Assembly: GCF_040412425.1 (NCBI RefSeq)
Contig: NC_089788.1
Span: 71,017,720 to 71,081,719 of the forward strand
Reading direction: 5' to 3'
Length of the DNA stretch: 64,000 nt
From: Macrobrachium rosenbergii
Lineage: Eukaryota; Arthropoda; Malacostraca; Decapoda; Palaemonidae
The translations under genes and the position numbers were made by a program. Within the stretch, counting starts at the first letter, position 1, and the number at the start of each line of letters is the position of its first letter. The notes under the pieces are model-generated. The model was not told the origin of the DNA, did not search any database, and saw only the letters and a list, made by a program, of their open reading frames with translations. This document shows positions 1 to 9,707 of the stretch, piece by piece.

Positions 1-407
1 AAGCATCAACTAAAACACAAACATTAAAGTAATTTAATCGTAACCCAACATACAAAAAAAAGGGGTTTCGTCCAGAAGGCAAGCTTAAACTACTGGCATG
101 TGCCCTTACAACAAGAAAATAACATATACATTCTCCACAGGAAGAAGTTTGACAACACTGCAATCAGACGTCATTTAATTTTATAGAGATGGATAAAATT
201 TGCGAAAAAGGTGTTTTACTACTTTAAATATTAATGTACTAATTTATACAAACTCATTGCTATAGTTAATATAATAAAAACTTCTTCTGTGGAGCAAAAC
301 AATCACATCAACGTAATTTTTCATAGAAACTGGGAAATACATCAAAAATAAGTATTCAAGAAAACTAGGAAATTTTATTCAAGGGGAATAAATGGCAATT
401 TTTGACA
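1..407 (-). repeat. 3' LTR of the BEL/Pao element (partial)
   Basis: Direct repeat of 6946-7354. Read on the minus strand the LTR begins TGTCAAAAATTGCC at 407, directly after the polypurine tract. The far end of the LTR lies beyond the window start. Differences from the right copy are a shorter A run near 210, a shorter A run near 280, and one A/G change near 267. Confidence 0.93.
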
Positions 408-419
408 TTCTCCCCCAAG
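408..419 (-). promoter_or_regulatory. Polypurine tract (plus-strand DNA primer)
   Basis: On the minus strand the bases directly before the LTR read CTTGGGGGAGAA and are followed at once by TGTC. A purine-only run abutting the 3' LTR is the expected primer for plus-strand synthesis. Confidence 0.8.
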
Positions 420-552
420 AAAGAATCATAATTAGAAGTAATCACAACTGCACCCAGGAGCGAATTCAATTGAATAACGCTATGCAGCTGTGACCATCTT
501 AACACATCAAAAATTTAAATCAAATATACATTTTAGAGTACATCCATAGAAA

Positions 553-783
553 TTAAATCCTTTCTCTCTTGATCACAGCGGATTGCTGCTGCACATGAGG
601 TCTAGTACCACTCAGAGGCACACTATCTGGCTCCTGAGTTACGACACTATCAAATTCCCTCTCAGGTAATTCCAGAAGTACGAGCTTTGTGATTGATCTC
701 ATGTATAGTTTATTATTCACTCTCACTTCTACAGACCTAATCACACCATCAGACGATGGAAACAGCTGGGTAACCTTACCCAA
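553..783 (-). pseudogene. BEL/Pao pol fragment: end of DUF5641-like region
   Basis: This is the last coding piece of the element, 76 codons. It carries the usual ending of BEL/Pao pol: a 'W-x-GKV' type start (GKVTQLFP), then DGVIRSVEVRV and a RSI...LVLLEL segment. The family places this domain after the integrase core; its role is not well known. It overlaps the previous fragment (741-1274) in another frame, so one indel lies near 785. It ends in a basic tail (VIKRERI) 145 bp before the LTR. No env frame follows. Confidence 0.8.
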
Positions 784-1274
784 TGAGAGGAGGGATCTAT
801 AGCCTTTCCCAGATGATCTTCTAAGTCTACCATCACTATGTCCCCAACTTTCACATTTGCAGAGAGATAATCACTAGAATTAAAATGTCTCTCTCTCAAG
901 GACACTAAATAGTCTCTTTTCCAAGAGTTCTCAAATTTTCTTAGCACTGATGATAATCTAAAATATTGTTCTCTAAGATCACTTGAACTCATGAAATCTG
1001 GGTCATCAGTTGCTGAATTGTTAAGAGGAGGAAATACAAATATTTCGCCCAGAAAGTAACATGGAGGAGTCAAAGCCTCACAATCTCGATCAGAGGAGAG
1101 ATAAGTCAGTGGTCGAGAATTTATCACAGCTTGAAACTCAACAAGTAGAGTTCTCAACTCTTCAAAGGATACACGTTTGTGATATAAGGCTTTGGACAAA
1201 CATCCCTTTAGAACACCAATAAGGCGTTCATAAAAGCCTCCAGACCAGGGGCTCGCGGTGTAATGAACTTCCAA
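741..1274 (-). pseudogene. BEL/Pao pol fragment: integrase C-terminal half and DUF5641-like region
   Basis: Residues 9-20 (SPWSGGFYERLIG) contain the third catalytic residue of the integrase D,D(35)E core, E16. The segment INSRPLTYLSSD and then LTPPCYFLG are typical of the integrase end in BEL/Pao. From about residue 110 the run WKRDYLVSLRERH starts the DUF5641-like domain found at the end of these polyproteins. No ATG is expected here, because in an intact element this is internal to pol. The frame is joined to the upstream fragment through a break that sits at a run of four G on the plus strand (1248-1251): residues either side of it are in different frames but both match the family. Confidence 0.9.
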
Positions 1275-1329
1275 TTAACACAATTTCCTTCAAGGTATGA
1301 CTTTACCTCTGGTTCATCCATAATTTCCT

Positions 1330-1518
1330 TCAGGAAATTATTAAATCAACAAAATTCCTACCATTGTCAGATATAATCAGACTCGGCAGAGAATGATATG
1401 CTACAAAGCGTCGAAAAGCCAGTAGGAAATCAGAAGCAGTCATGGAATGAGTCAATTCAAAATGAACTGCCCTGCTCGTAGTACAGGTAAATAGACATAT
1501 AAAGACCTTCTCCTCCAA
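1330..1518 (-). pseudogene. BEL/Pao pol fragment: integrase catalytic core, middle
   Basis: The fragment (62 codons) shows FICLFTCTTSRAVHFEL followed by SDNGRNF at residues 50-56, the region of the second catalytic aspartate (D51) of the retroviral-type integrase core. Both ends are frame breaks: at the 5' side near an A4 run (1533-1538 on the plus strand), and at the 3' side around 1340-1350, after which the matching protein continues in another frame. The enzyme would insert the element's cDNA into host DNA. The M at its start is internal to the domain and not a true start. Confidence 0.88.
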
Positions 1519-1823
1519 GCCAGTCTCATGATCAAAACATTAATAGCACCAGTATAATCAACTCCTACTGATTGGAAAGATCTATCATATCTCACTCTTT
1601 CTGTGGGTAATGGTGGAGGAGGAGGCAAACACAACCGTTTCTTGGTTAACTTCTGACACAAAACACACTTTGACAGAATCGATTTGATAACTTGTCGTGC
1701 TTTCGGTACCCAAAAAGTTTCTCTCAACAATACCAGTACAGAATTGACACCACAATGGTGATGATGTCTATGCAAATGTTCAACTATCAACACTGTTAAA
1801 TAACTTCTGGAAGGCAATAACAT
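1452..1823 (-). pseudogene. BEL/Pao pol fragment: integrase zinc-binding domain and core start
   Basis: Residues 15-57 form an H2C2-type zinc-binding region: a histidine-rich start (H16 onward), LLRETFWVPKARQVI in the middle, and the pair CVLC at 53-56. After a proline-rich linker, FQSVGVDYTGAI (about 83-94) carries the first catalytic aspartate of the integrase core (D89). From about residue 95 the frame no longer matches; the expected continuation is in the next frame (1330-1518). The break falls on a TTTT run of the coding strand. Confidence 0.88.
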
Positions 1824-2526
1824 TGGGCACTGGTATCATAAGACATGGAAGCGTTTTCATGCGACCCTGAGACCTAATTAGATTTTCCTCATCAACAAAT
1901 AAGTTCAACTGATTACAGAAATTCTTAATATCCATGGACACTCCATGTGAATTCTTATCACAGAGGTACATTCTGGTAGTAGAAAAATGTTGCTTCTGTT
2001 CAAGGAGGACAAGTGCTTTCATTTCGTTAACAACAAACTTAGAACCTTTACTGCATTTATTAAGAAAAAGCAATATTGACCTCATGATACGTTTAAGCTT
2101 ACTTAAATTACTGTAACGTGGGATGTCAATTAATGGTGTTGGAGGGTTAACAAACTTAGGTTCTGAAAGAATTTCATTAACATGCACAGTTTCTGTAGCT
2201 AAAGATTGGGGATAATCACCAGTTAAAAGCCATTTAGGGCCATTCCACCATAAGGAATTTTGCGCTAAATCTTTACTAGTACTACCTCTGGATAAAATAT
2301 CAGCTGGATTATCCTTAGAGGGTATACCATGTAGCATGGGAAACTTGAATTCATTAATTTCAGTGACTCTGTTTCGTACATAGGGAATTTTACTATTATT
2401 GTTCTTCACCCAACAAATAGAAACCATGGAGTCACTCCAGAGAGTGCAAGAACTCAATCTCAAATCATTATTCTGCATTAATCTTCCAGCAAGTTTCGCA
2501 CCCAAGGACAAGGCTGTCAATTCCAA
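1780..2526 (-). pseudogene. BEL/Pao pol fragment: RNase H and linker to integrase
   Basis: RNase H degrades the RNA strand of the RNA/DNA hybrid during reverse transcription. Seen here: MELTALSLG at the start (E2 in the position of the second catalytic acidic residue), LWSDSMV (residues 29-35, third acidic residue) and HGIPSKDNPADILSRG (66-81, the fourth). These are diagnostic of BEL/Pao and related elements. WWNGPKWL (93-100) is the usual marker before the integrase. The last ~100 residues include NLIRSQGRM, the lead-in to the integrase zinc domain. The frame break at the left neighbour is near 2518, after the shared 'TIP' motif. Confidence 0.92.
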
Positions 2527-3248
2527 ACGCTTGGAATAGTCTGTTTAGGGTTTGGTGCAACTTTACACTTACTGACCAGTAAATTGCTTACACTTCTCTT
2601 GAAATCAATCACATAGGCAGCAGCTCCATATGCCTTGTTAGAGGCATCACAAAATACATGTAAGTGGGAACCTTGAGGATGTACAACAAACCTAGGAAAC
2701 TTTAAACTTTCTACATTTCTAATACATTTGCAAATTTCATCAAACCTTGAACATAATGATTCTGGCAAAGGGTCATCCCACCCGTAGTTACTCCACAAAC
2801 ATTTAAGAAAATATTTACCTCTCACCTGTATTGGTGACAATAATCCTAGAGGATCAAACATTCGAGCTATTACTGATAAAACCTTTCGCTTGGTTAAAGG
2901 TCCTTTATACTCACAATTTACTTCCTTCAGTGACATCTCATCTTGTGTTAGATACCACTCTAAACCCAAAACGTTCACTCTTTCTTTGATAACATCTATG
3001 GTTCTGTTAAACTCTGAATCATTACTGACCCATTCTTGTAGAGGCATATTAGCATCTTCAAGAATCTCATTTATTACTGGATACTCATCCATCAAGACTG
3101 ACACATCCTTGTAAGTTTTACTAAAATTATCTACATAGAAATTCTTCATCAGAGATGATGCAAGGGGATTATCATGTAAAGATAAATGATGCAAAAGGGT
3201 TTGCTGCAAGAGAAAGGGGAGCATGCAGCTCCAAAACAAACTACACAA
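2517..3248 (-). pseudogene. BEL/Pao pol fragment: RT catalytic site, connection (Peptidase_A17-like), RNase H start
   Basis: The reverse transcriptase active-site box reads FYVDNF (residues 37-42); the common retroviral form is YxDD, so the second Asp is Asn here. I recall YVDN in other BEL/Pao elements, so this need not mean loss of activity. LKEVNCEYKGPLTKRKVLS and FDPLGLLSPI (about 107-140) are the hallmark of the Pfam family Peptidase_A17, which spans the RT-RNase H connection of Pao-type elements. LHVFCDAS (196-203) holds the first RNase H catalytic Asp (D201). The stop comes from a one-base shift after 'QTIP', near 2520. Confidence 0.92.
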
Positions 3249-3615
3249 AACCGGTAAGTTACAGTAGACTTCAAATCGGAGGATCAGTTATCCATAGAAA
3301 TCTGCAATAATCACGACAGTCAGGTGAAATGCCTATCCTTAAAAGGCTTTACTGATATCTGAAATCACAGCTACTGGGTTTGTACGGAAACTCAACAGGG
3401 CATCAAAAAGTTTAGTAGTTAATGAGGACCAGTTAATAAACAATCATTTAAGGAAAGTTCTCCTTTAGCCTTGGAAGAAGCATTAAAACTATTCGAATGG
3501 GAGTTGTTTCTGAATCCTTCAATACAGCATGGTGGGGTAAATAATGCCCTATAATAGGGGAGCCTGAGGAATTAATTCTATAAACCCAGACTGAACGTAA
3601 TCTTGGATAATCTTA
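3249..3615 (-). pseudogene. BEL/Pao pol fragment: RT fingers and palm, interrupted
   Basis: No open frame spans this stretch, but three-frame reading of the minus strand shows RT pieces in order: YDKIIQDYVQSGFIE, a YLPHHAV box, an RIVFNASSKAKGELSLND piece and VISDISKAF, the region of the first catalytic Asp. At least three frame changes or stops separate them. The block sits exactly where the RT palm should be between its neighbours, so no large deletion is needed. Confidence 0.8.
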
Positions 3616-3999
3616 TCATAATGAGCATACAAGGAGAGGGTCAGATTCGAATCTATGTAGCGAGGAATTTAATTGACCAATGGCTATTCTATAGTTGACA
3701 GGCGGTCTACTTTCATCTTTAAATGGCAAGGGCACTTCATACTTATTGTCAACCCTTTTTACTTTATCCTTAAAACACTTAACTGATTCTCTTTCTTCAG
3801 GACTAATTTCAGATTGACGAATACCAACACTTTCTAAATCCCATAATTTTCTAACTTCACAACAAGAATTAATAGGGATTTCCTCTACTTCTATTCTTGA
3901 ACAACATACATTTGATGTAGTAATCTCATTAGATTCTACATCGTCATAAGACCAACTAGGAAGAGGTCCAAAAATTAGTGCACCACCAGAACTATTCAA
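3616..3999 (-). pseudogene. BEL/Pao pol fragment: protease-RT linker and RT start
   Basis: The open frame starts in the region that normally ends in 'GPLPSW' (LIFGPLPSWSY, about residues 8-18). LWDLESVGI and SPEERESVKCFKD follow, then YEVPLPFKDESRPPVNYRIAIGQLNSLHRF-like residues, which mark the start of the RT domain in BEL/Pao pol. Its upstream half is encoded in the frame of the overlapping gag-protease fragment; the shift is near 4057 on the plus strand, next to a short C/G run. Confidence 0.88.
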
Positions 4000-5180
4000 T
4001 ATCTGTATTCCAGAGCAAATTTGACTGTTGTGAATGAATTTTCCATAGTAATCAGCTCAATGACCAATTCTATACCATTCACTTCATCTGAATTTAAATC
4101 ATTATCTGCTAATTTTATGCCTTTACTCGTCAAGAACGCAGCTGACTTACTTAAACCTGGAGAATAAATTCTGGAATTAACTCTATCGAATGCAATGGCA
4201 TTAATGACAGTACGAATCTTACCTAGTCTCACCACAACTCTTACTATATTACAATTGACTTCCATGGCATCACTGCCAAATGGTTTTACCTTTAAGGCTA
4301 CTGTTGCTATGGACGGTAGACTAAGCTTATGAACTAATTCCGTTGCAATAAACGTTCTTTGTGCACCAGAATCAAAGAGTGCTCTCCCAAAGGAACGATG
4401 TCCATTCCCTGACACAATTACATTAGCAGTAGGAAGAGCAGTCGAAACAGAACTCTTATTAGTCTGAGAATGATCAATACCCAAAGAAGCAGTCATAACT
4501 ACTGGGGAATCACCTTTACTTACAGCACCTTTAGAATCATTATGAGATTTCCCAGAATTAACATTTGACTTACTAACATTAGTACTATTTACACTCAACT
4601 TTGGTGGAGCAGGATTAACAGGGTTTTCTGTTTTCTTACAAATCATCAGGTAATGAGGCCCATCACATATATTACATTTCGGTTTGTTTCTACATTCAGA
4701 GAATAAATGACCTCCTTTGAGGCAAGCAAAGCACAATCTTAAATATTTAACTCTGTCCCTTCTACTATCAATGGTTTTGAAAGTCTTACAATCGCGAGAG
4801 GCATGGTTCGACGAGCAAAACACACAATGATGGTAAGAACTACTATTACTAGGCTTACTGTTACTTTGTTGTGCTCTCTGCACGTTTTGCACATTTGAGG
4901 GAATCACTTTAGAATAGTTACCCTGATCACGTTTTCTCTTATTAGAATTCTCACCTTCGTAACAAAATTCCATTAATTCACAAACATATTTCAAACCTGA
5001 GGAAATTTGCTTTAAATCAAGAGACATACTATTATGTTTATTAGCTATAGCCTTACGTGTTTCAGGTGATAATTTCTCGCATATTATACTAGAGAAAATG
5101 GGGTTCATGGCCTCTACATCTAAATTCAATGTGTTCATTTGTAAGATAATCTTCTCATATTCCAATTTGAACGTGTTCAA
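3996..5180 (-). pseudogene. BEL/Pao gag C-terminus, zinc knuckles and DUF1758-like aspartic protease
   Basis: This is the longest open piece, 394 codons. Residues 1-75 are the second half of the DUF1759-like gag region. A basic, low-complexity linker follows (KRKRDQ at 81-86). Three zinc-knuckle-like Cys/His boxes are visible: CX2CX3HX4C at 119-131, CX2CX4HX4C at 150-163 and CX2CX3HX4C at 169-181; these would bind the RNA genome. A serine/asparagine-rich spacer precedes ALFDSGAQRTFI (267-278), whose DSGA is the catalytic motif of the aspartic protease that cleaves the polyprotein. The last ~20 residues are out of frame relative to the family; the true continuation is in the frame of 3616-3999. 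Confidence 0.93.
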
Positions 5181-5487
5181 ATCCTCTATTTGTATGACTG
5201 GGAGGGACTAAATGCGTTAACTTGGACATAAGTCTACGTTTCAATTTGTCCTTATTATCATACTTCTCCTTAAGGGTCTGAATAGCTACTGAATAATTGG
5301 CATTAGTGACAGGCAAACCTTCTATGGCTTTAAAGGCGTTATCCTTTAAACTAGCTCTGAGGGTAGAAAACTTAATCACATTGGAAATATCCATACGATC
5401 GTGAACTAAACTGTTAAATATATCCCAAAATGCAAGCCATTGTTCTTCCCCACCGCTAAATTCAGGTATCTTAATTGCTGGGAGTTT
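5155..5487 (-). pseudogene. BEL/Pao gag fragment: DUF1759-like core
   Basis: The minus frame contains an LPAIKIPEFSGG start (about 5455-5490), then WLAFWDIFNSLVHDR, KFSTLRASLKDNA and a GLPVTNANYSVAIQTLKEKY segment. This succession is the Gag-like DUF1759 domain of BEL/Pao elements, the likely particle-forming part. The ATG at 5394 lies inside the domain, so it is not the real start. The frame ends at 5155 in out-of-frame residues (HVQIGI); the family match continues in the overlapping frame beginning at 5180. Confidence 0.87.
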
Positions 5488-5845
5488 AGGGGAGGAGAGG
5501 GTTAATGGGAGCCGAAGGAGGAGGCAAAGCGGGCTGTTGATTTATATCTCCCGTGTCAATCTCGCTCATAGTTTTCTGTGCAGTAGCAATAGCTTTCCTT
5601 ACACATCTAGTTATTGCTCTATAACTTCTACATAAACTATCATATTCACTATCCTGTGAAATAATCGTCACATTCTGTGACCAACTATCTTCAAAACGTC
5701 GTAGACCCTCAATAAGACAACGTTCATACATTACAAGGGTCGATTTTGGTGTATCAGTATCACCAATGCAGTTATCTGTCTCATCAAGCAAATCTTGTAA
5801 GGAAATAATTTCCCTTTCAATAACTACCCTAATCTTGGAATCCAT
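5486..5845 (-). CDS. BEL/Pao gag N-terminus (likely start of the polyprotein)
   Basis: The ATG at 5845 opens a 119-codon frame that runs MDSKIRVVIE, a charged, probably helical region, and a proline-rich end (PALPPPSAPINPLLP). Short, charged coiled N-termini ahead of the LPxLxLPxF start of DUF1759 are usual for these gags. I chose this start because it is the first ATG after the leader and the protein continues into DUF1759, one frame away, with the break near 5490-5510 in a purine-rich run. About 450 bp of leader separate it from the primer-binding site. Confidence 0.75.
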   Translation of the reverse strand: MDSKIRVVIEREIISLQDLLDETDNCIGDTDTPKSTLVMYERCLIEGLRRFEDSWSQNVTIISQDSEYDSLCRSYRAITRCVRKAIATAQKTMSEIDTGDINQQPALPPPSAPINPLLP

Positions 5846-6291
5846 TTTCTTGTTAATGGATCAATAAGAAACTTGCTCAAATATCAAAAATGTATGGCAA
5901 ATTATCTAAACCCGATTGAAAATATAACTAATCTTATTCATAGGTCGAATAACATTCACTGAATGATAGATAATTTGACCACGTGCTCTTCATCACTTCA
6001 CAAAATACATCTGGTCACGAAAACCTAAGTTCAAAAATGGCTACGAAATTCAACAAGAATTTCTTCACAGAGTAATCACTAAATACGAACAATAATGTTC
6101 CATAAACAATAGATTACTTGGCAAAACACTCCAAGTAATTCAATACCTTACCCTGCTCACCAAATAACTTTGGACACGTGCCAGCTACACTAAAATGACT
6201 TTATAGCCATCCATCACCAACGTGAACTTTATCGTAAATTATCTTTAACATCCAAAAAAATCCTTTGTGAATCGTTATGGCATCCGGTTCG
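5846..6291 (-). other. BEL/Pao 5' leader (untranslated)
   Basis: No family-like frame lies between the gag start and the primer-binding site. By position this is the RNA leader where packaging signals would be expected, but none can be recognised by eye. Confidence 0.6.
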
Positions 6292-6303
6292 TTCGAAGGA
6301 CCA
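6292..6303 (-). promoter_or_regulatory. Primer-binding site, complementary to the 3' end of tRNA-Tyr (candidate)
   Basis: The plus strand reads TTCGAAGGACCA, like the 3' end of a eukaryotic tRNA-Tyr (…CTCGAAGGA plus CCA); upstream ATCCGG also resembles its T arm. The minus strand is therefore complementary to a tRNA end, as needed to prime minus-strand synthesis. Position between the LTR and gag fits. Confidence 0.65.
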
Positions 6304-7354
6304 AAGCAAAGTACTACTATAACTAGCAAAGAATGTGGTGAAACTTTAAAGTTTTAGGCCCACATTCGGTACGATTTCATTCAACCTTAAGCCCTCCTGC
6401 CTAGCTTTGAATGAGACCAAGTTACAGTGCTGAGAGTTTACTAACTTACTTAAATGTACCATGAAGTCAAGAAACATTATATTCTTTCCAACAAAGTGCA
6501 GTTGAGAAACAATCAACTATATTTCCTGCACCAATTCTTTTTGGGTGATGCCACACGGGTTCACAAATACGCATTTAAAAAGTTTAACACATATAATTAA
6601 TATTTAAAGGACACAACAATCATCCAAGTTACATTAAGAAGCAAGAAAACATTAACATATTACTGCAAAAAATTGACAAAACGTTACGTTACTTCGATAG
6701 AGGAAAACATAAATGGCAAGAAAAAGGGGATTTCAGAATATTCTTATGAAGAAATTACTGCAATCACGACGACAGTTCACGAGGTGATGGGGCTGGATTT
6801 TACGAGAATTTCTTCTACAACTTGCCTTTCTGGAGTTTGCTGCGAAACAGGCCGAGCTTCATGTTCCCACCCTGGAAGAAAACTCGGGAGGAGTATATTG
6901 GATGGCACAGTTGTCACATCTACAAAACTACAGGGTTACGTAACAAAGCATCAACTAAAACACAAACATTAAAGTAATTTAATCGTAACCCAACATACAA
7001 AAAAAAGGGGTTTCGTCCAGAAGGCAAGCTTAAACTACTGGCATGTGCCCTTACAACAAGAAAATAACATATACATTCTCCACAGGAAGAAGTTTGACAA
7101 CACTGCAATCAGACGTCATTTAATTTTATAGAGATGGATAAAATTTGCGAAAAAAGGTGTTTTACTACTTTAAATATTAATGTACTAATTTATACAAACT
7201 CATTGCTATAGTTGATATAATAAAAAACTTCTTCTGTGGAGCAAAACAATCACATCAACGTAATTTTTCATAGAAACTGGGAAATACATCAAAAATAAGT
7301 ATTCAAGAAAACTAGGAAATTTTATTCAAGGGGAATAAATGGCAATTTTTGACA
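6304..7354 (-). repeat. 5' LTR of the BEL/Pao element (left boundary approximate)
   Basis: The right end is fixed at 7354 (TGTC on the minus strand, matching the start of the other LTR at 407). 6946-7354 is seen in both LTRs; the part 6304-6945 is inferred, because the other copy is cut by the window. The left limit could be next to the primer-binding site (6304) or at the TG at about 6334, leaving a 30-base gap. A 99-codon plus-strand frame (6673-6972) inside it matches nothing and is probably chance. Confidence 0.75.
7124..7130 (-). promoter_or_regulatory. Possible LTR TATA box
   Basis: The minus strand reads TATAAAA, about 225 bp into the LTR, and the same site is kept in the 3' LTR (around 180-186). 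Placement fits a U3 promoter, but AT-rich sequence makes chance matches common. Confidence 0.3.
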
Positions 7355-7613
7355 AATGTTATGTAATTGCGAAGACGAACATTTGGTGGGGTGGGTAGGC
7401 GTTGGTGGTGGCGACTGGTGAAAGTAGCCAGATTGAACAGCAAAAGAGAGTGATGACGCTTCTTTGTCGTTTTATGAAGCGGTTAAGCGGTTGTGTAAAA
7501 AAAGCAAGTTTTGCTATTGAGAGCATATTCCAAGTTAGCAGTTACAAAAGGTGAATGTGCTAAGTCTTGTCTTTGTCTAGTTTTGCTTAGGACTATAGAA
7601 GAAACGGACTTTT

Positions 7614-7666
<53 letters not shown>

Positions 7667-8808
7667 TGGGTTTTCTAAAGAGGGTAGTTCTATAGAAGAA
7701 AAAAATATCGGTCACTGCTAAATTTCTGCTCTAAAATTATTGCATCGAGTAAGGCTGTGTTGTGTATACAAATTTCCCAGAGGTGATCGTTAAAAATCAT
7801 AAAACGAATGCTCTAGTCGCCTGTCATTTTATGTCTGCACATGCACCCTAATTCATCTGTATGTTGTACTTACTCTAATTTTTCCTTAAAATTACCATTC
7901 CTGCATTTTCTGTTCTTCTGCCAACTTAGAGAGGTCTAGGTTATCATTGTTATCCCCAATACTCCACGAAAACCCGTATAAAATACTCCAGTCCCCTTTT
8001 CACATACACTAGGCTTTACTAATCCAGCTACATTATATTTCAGTGCAGGAAATTAATGCCAACCCTTCCACTTTTCTTCATTCACATTCAACAACCACAG
8101 TTCTATAAAGTATAGCTAGCATATCAATCCCTTTGTACATCATAGTTGTTCTTCCTCAGGATCTTTTATGCCATAAGTTGTGTAGAGCCATAATTTTCTT
8201 TGTCTCACCAATTGAAATTCACCTCTTCTTTCACTTTCCCATCATCTGTAGCACTTACTTTTAAATAGCTATACATGCCCATACCCATTACCTAGTTGGC
8301 TCAGCAGGATCGAATGGTTGTCATTGTCCTATTCTAAACTAGAGACCATGACACTGAGGCCTGTGGCGGGCGAGTTTCGGCAAGATCTGTGCAGGCTGGT
8401 TCTTGTAGCGAAGGTCCAAGGATCTTCTTGGTTGTGGCCATGGGCTGTGCTCATACCCTCTCTGATGTAAGCACCTGCTTTAATGGGAAGTATAATTGGG
8501 CCACTGTAACTTCAGTCAGAAGATATTTACAATCCTCTTCTACCCATCTGCTGTGCCCACAACTGCCCCTTCTGTTTTTAGAGGAGCTTCCTTAGAATTT
8601 GACCAGATAGTATGTCACAAGGCAGTGGGGGACGTCAGTCTGTATATCCTGTCCAAATTGGATTTAGAGGTAGCTTCAGTGCAGAGTAACCCCATTGTGT
8701 CCTATGGCTGAAGCTTTGCCACTAGATACAGTTTATCTTTAAATTTCCAAGCAACCAGGTTCATGGATACACATCGCTCATATATATACAGTATATATAC
8801 ACATACAA
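7355..8808. other. Flank with (CT)n at 7614-7662; otherwise unassigned
   Basis: The only clear feature is a ~49 bp (CT)n tract. 8340-8720 is less AT-rich and has two short overlapping plus frames (68 and 71 codons) that match no family I know. No splice-bounded gene structure is evident. Confidence 0.5.
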
Positions 8809-8965
8809 GTAGATAACCACTGGATAGGTGAAAATGATAGATGAGGTACCAAGCGCTCTCGTGTATTCCGTACATTTCTTTGTACCCAGAAGCGTAGCCT
8901 ACATAATACACGAAAGCGCTTGGTAGTACCTGGTCTTTATTTTCACCTCTTCAGTGGTTATCTAC
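8809..8965. repeat. Palindromic (fold-back) element
   Basis: The arms begin GTAGATAACCACTG and meet around 8870-8895; the right arm is the reverse complement with modest divergence, including the shared CCAAGCGCT…CGTGTATT segment. The palindrome is bordered by AT-rich sequence on the left and a (AT)n(GT)n array on the right. Confidence 0.7.

Positions 8966-9044
<79 letters not shown>
8966..9044. repeat. (AT)n(GT)n compound microsatellite
   Basis: About 40 bp of AT followed by about 38 bp of GT. It starts at the very end of the palindromic element. Confidence 0.95.
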
Positions 9045-9440
9045 GTGTGTGTTTATACATATATTTATGTGTGAGTATGTATAGATTTAAAAACAGGACC
9101 GAAATTCCACAGGAATATAGATGTATGCGCATTCACACATAGATTATAGAAAGATAAAGAGAGTTCTTCCGCTCTGTCATTTAACGTCCGCAGACGGCGT
9201 TTGTCTGTAAATGCCGACGGAAATTAGATAGGGGCAGGGAACTGGCAGCCGTCCATTGTTTGAAACGCCTCTTCGATGTCTGCTGAGAGACCCTTTACAA
9301 AATTACGTTTGACCCCCATTGGTTCGCTGGTATCCTGCTGACACTTCGAAGCGACTTACTTCATCATTTCGTGAAAACCACTTTGATCTGAAACTGCTAT
9401 GGCGTAAGAATATATCCTAATATTCCCCTTAGTCTTCCCG
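9045..9440. other. Unassigned sequence
   Basis: No repeat family, RNA gene or coding frame recognised. Confidence 0.4.
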
Positions 9441-9474
9441 TTTATTATTATTATTATTATTGTTATTGTTATTA

Positions 9475-9624
9475 GAGAAAAATCCACAGTTATGTATGGG
9501 CGCATATGTTTACAAATAAATCTCTACAGAGAGCTGTCGGAAATCGAACAGATTCCTGAAAGTTCTATGTATATATCTATTTTTAAATGTATGTACCCAT
9601 ACATAACTGTGGATTTGTTTTCTC
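9475..9624. repeat. Palindromic element of the AATCCACA family, between ATT arrays
   Basis: Left arm starts GAGAAAAATCCACAGTTATG and the right arm ends with its reverse complement (CATAACTGTGGATTTG…TTTCTC). (ATT)n tracts lie on both sides (9441-9473 and 9649-9706). Related palindromes are at 60529-60730 and, more loosely, 32417-32506. The right copy is followed by CATGATACTATGAGTATTATT, seen again after the 60.5 kb copy. Confidence 0.72.
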
Positions 9625-9648
9625 TATTTCAAGACTCATGATACTATG

Positions 9649-9706
<58 letters not shown>
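9649..9706. repeat. (ATT)n microsatellite
   Basis: About 19 ATT units directly preceding the family C repeat. Confidence 0.95.

Positions 9707-9707
<1 letters not shown>

Larger units (their letters stand above)
1..7354 (-). mobile_element. BEL/Pao LTR retrotransposon, nearly complete, 3' LTR cut by window edge
   Basis: On the minus strand the order is 5' LTR (right end), primer-binding site, gag with a DUF1759-like region and zinc knuckles, DUF1758-like aspartic protease, reverse transcriptase, Peptidase_A17-like connection, RNase H, H2C2 zinc-binding and core integrase, DUF5641-like tail, polypurine tract, 3' LTR. This order and these domains define the BEL/Pao superfamily. The direct repeat 1-407 / 6946-7354 is the shared part of the two LTRs; they differ by one substitution and two single-base homopolymer length changes, so the insertion looks young. 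From the missing LTR part I infer a full length near 8 kb. No envelope-like frame lies between the last pol fragment (553) and the LTR (407). The coding region is broken into about ten frames. The right flank starts at 7355; the left flank is outside the window, so no target duplication can be read. Confidence 0.95.

Noticed and set aside
6673..6972. 99-codon plus-strand frame in the BEL/Pao LTR
   Set aside because: Lies antisense in a non-coding LTR, no family match, and runs across the LTR region seen in both copies without similar coding constraint.
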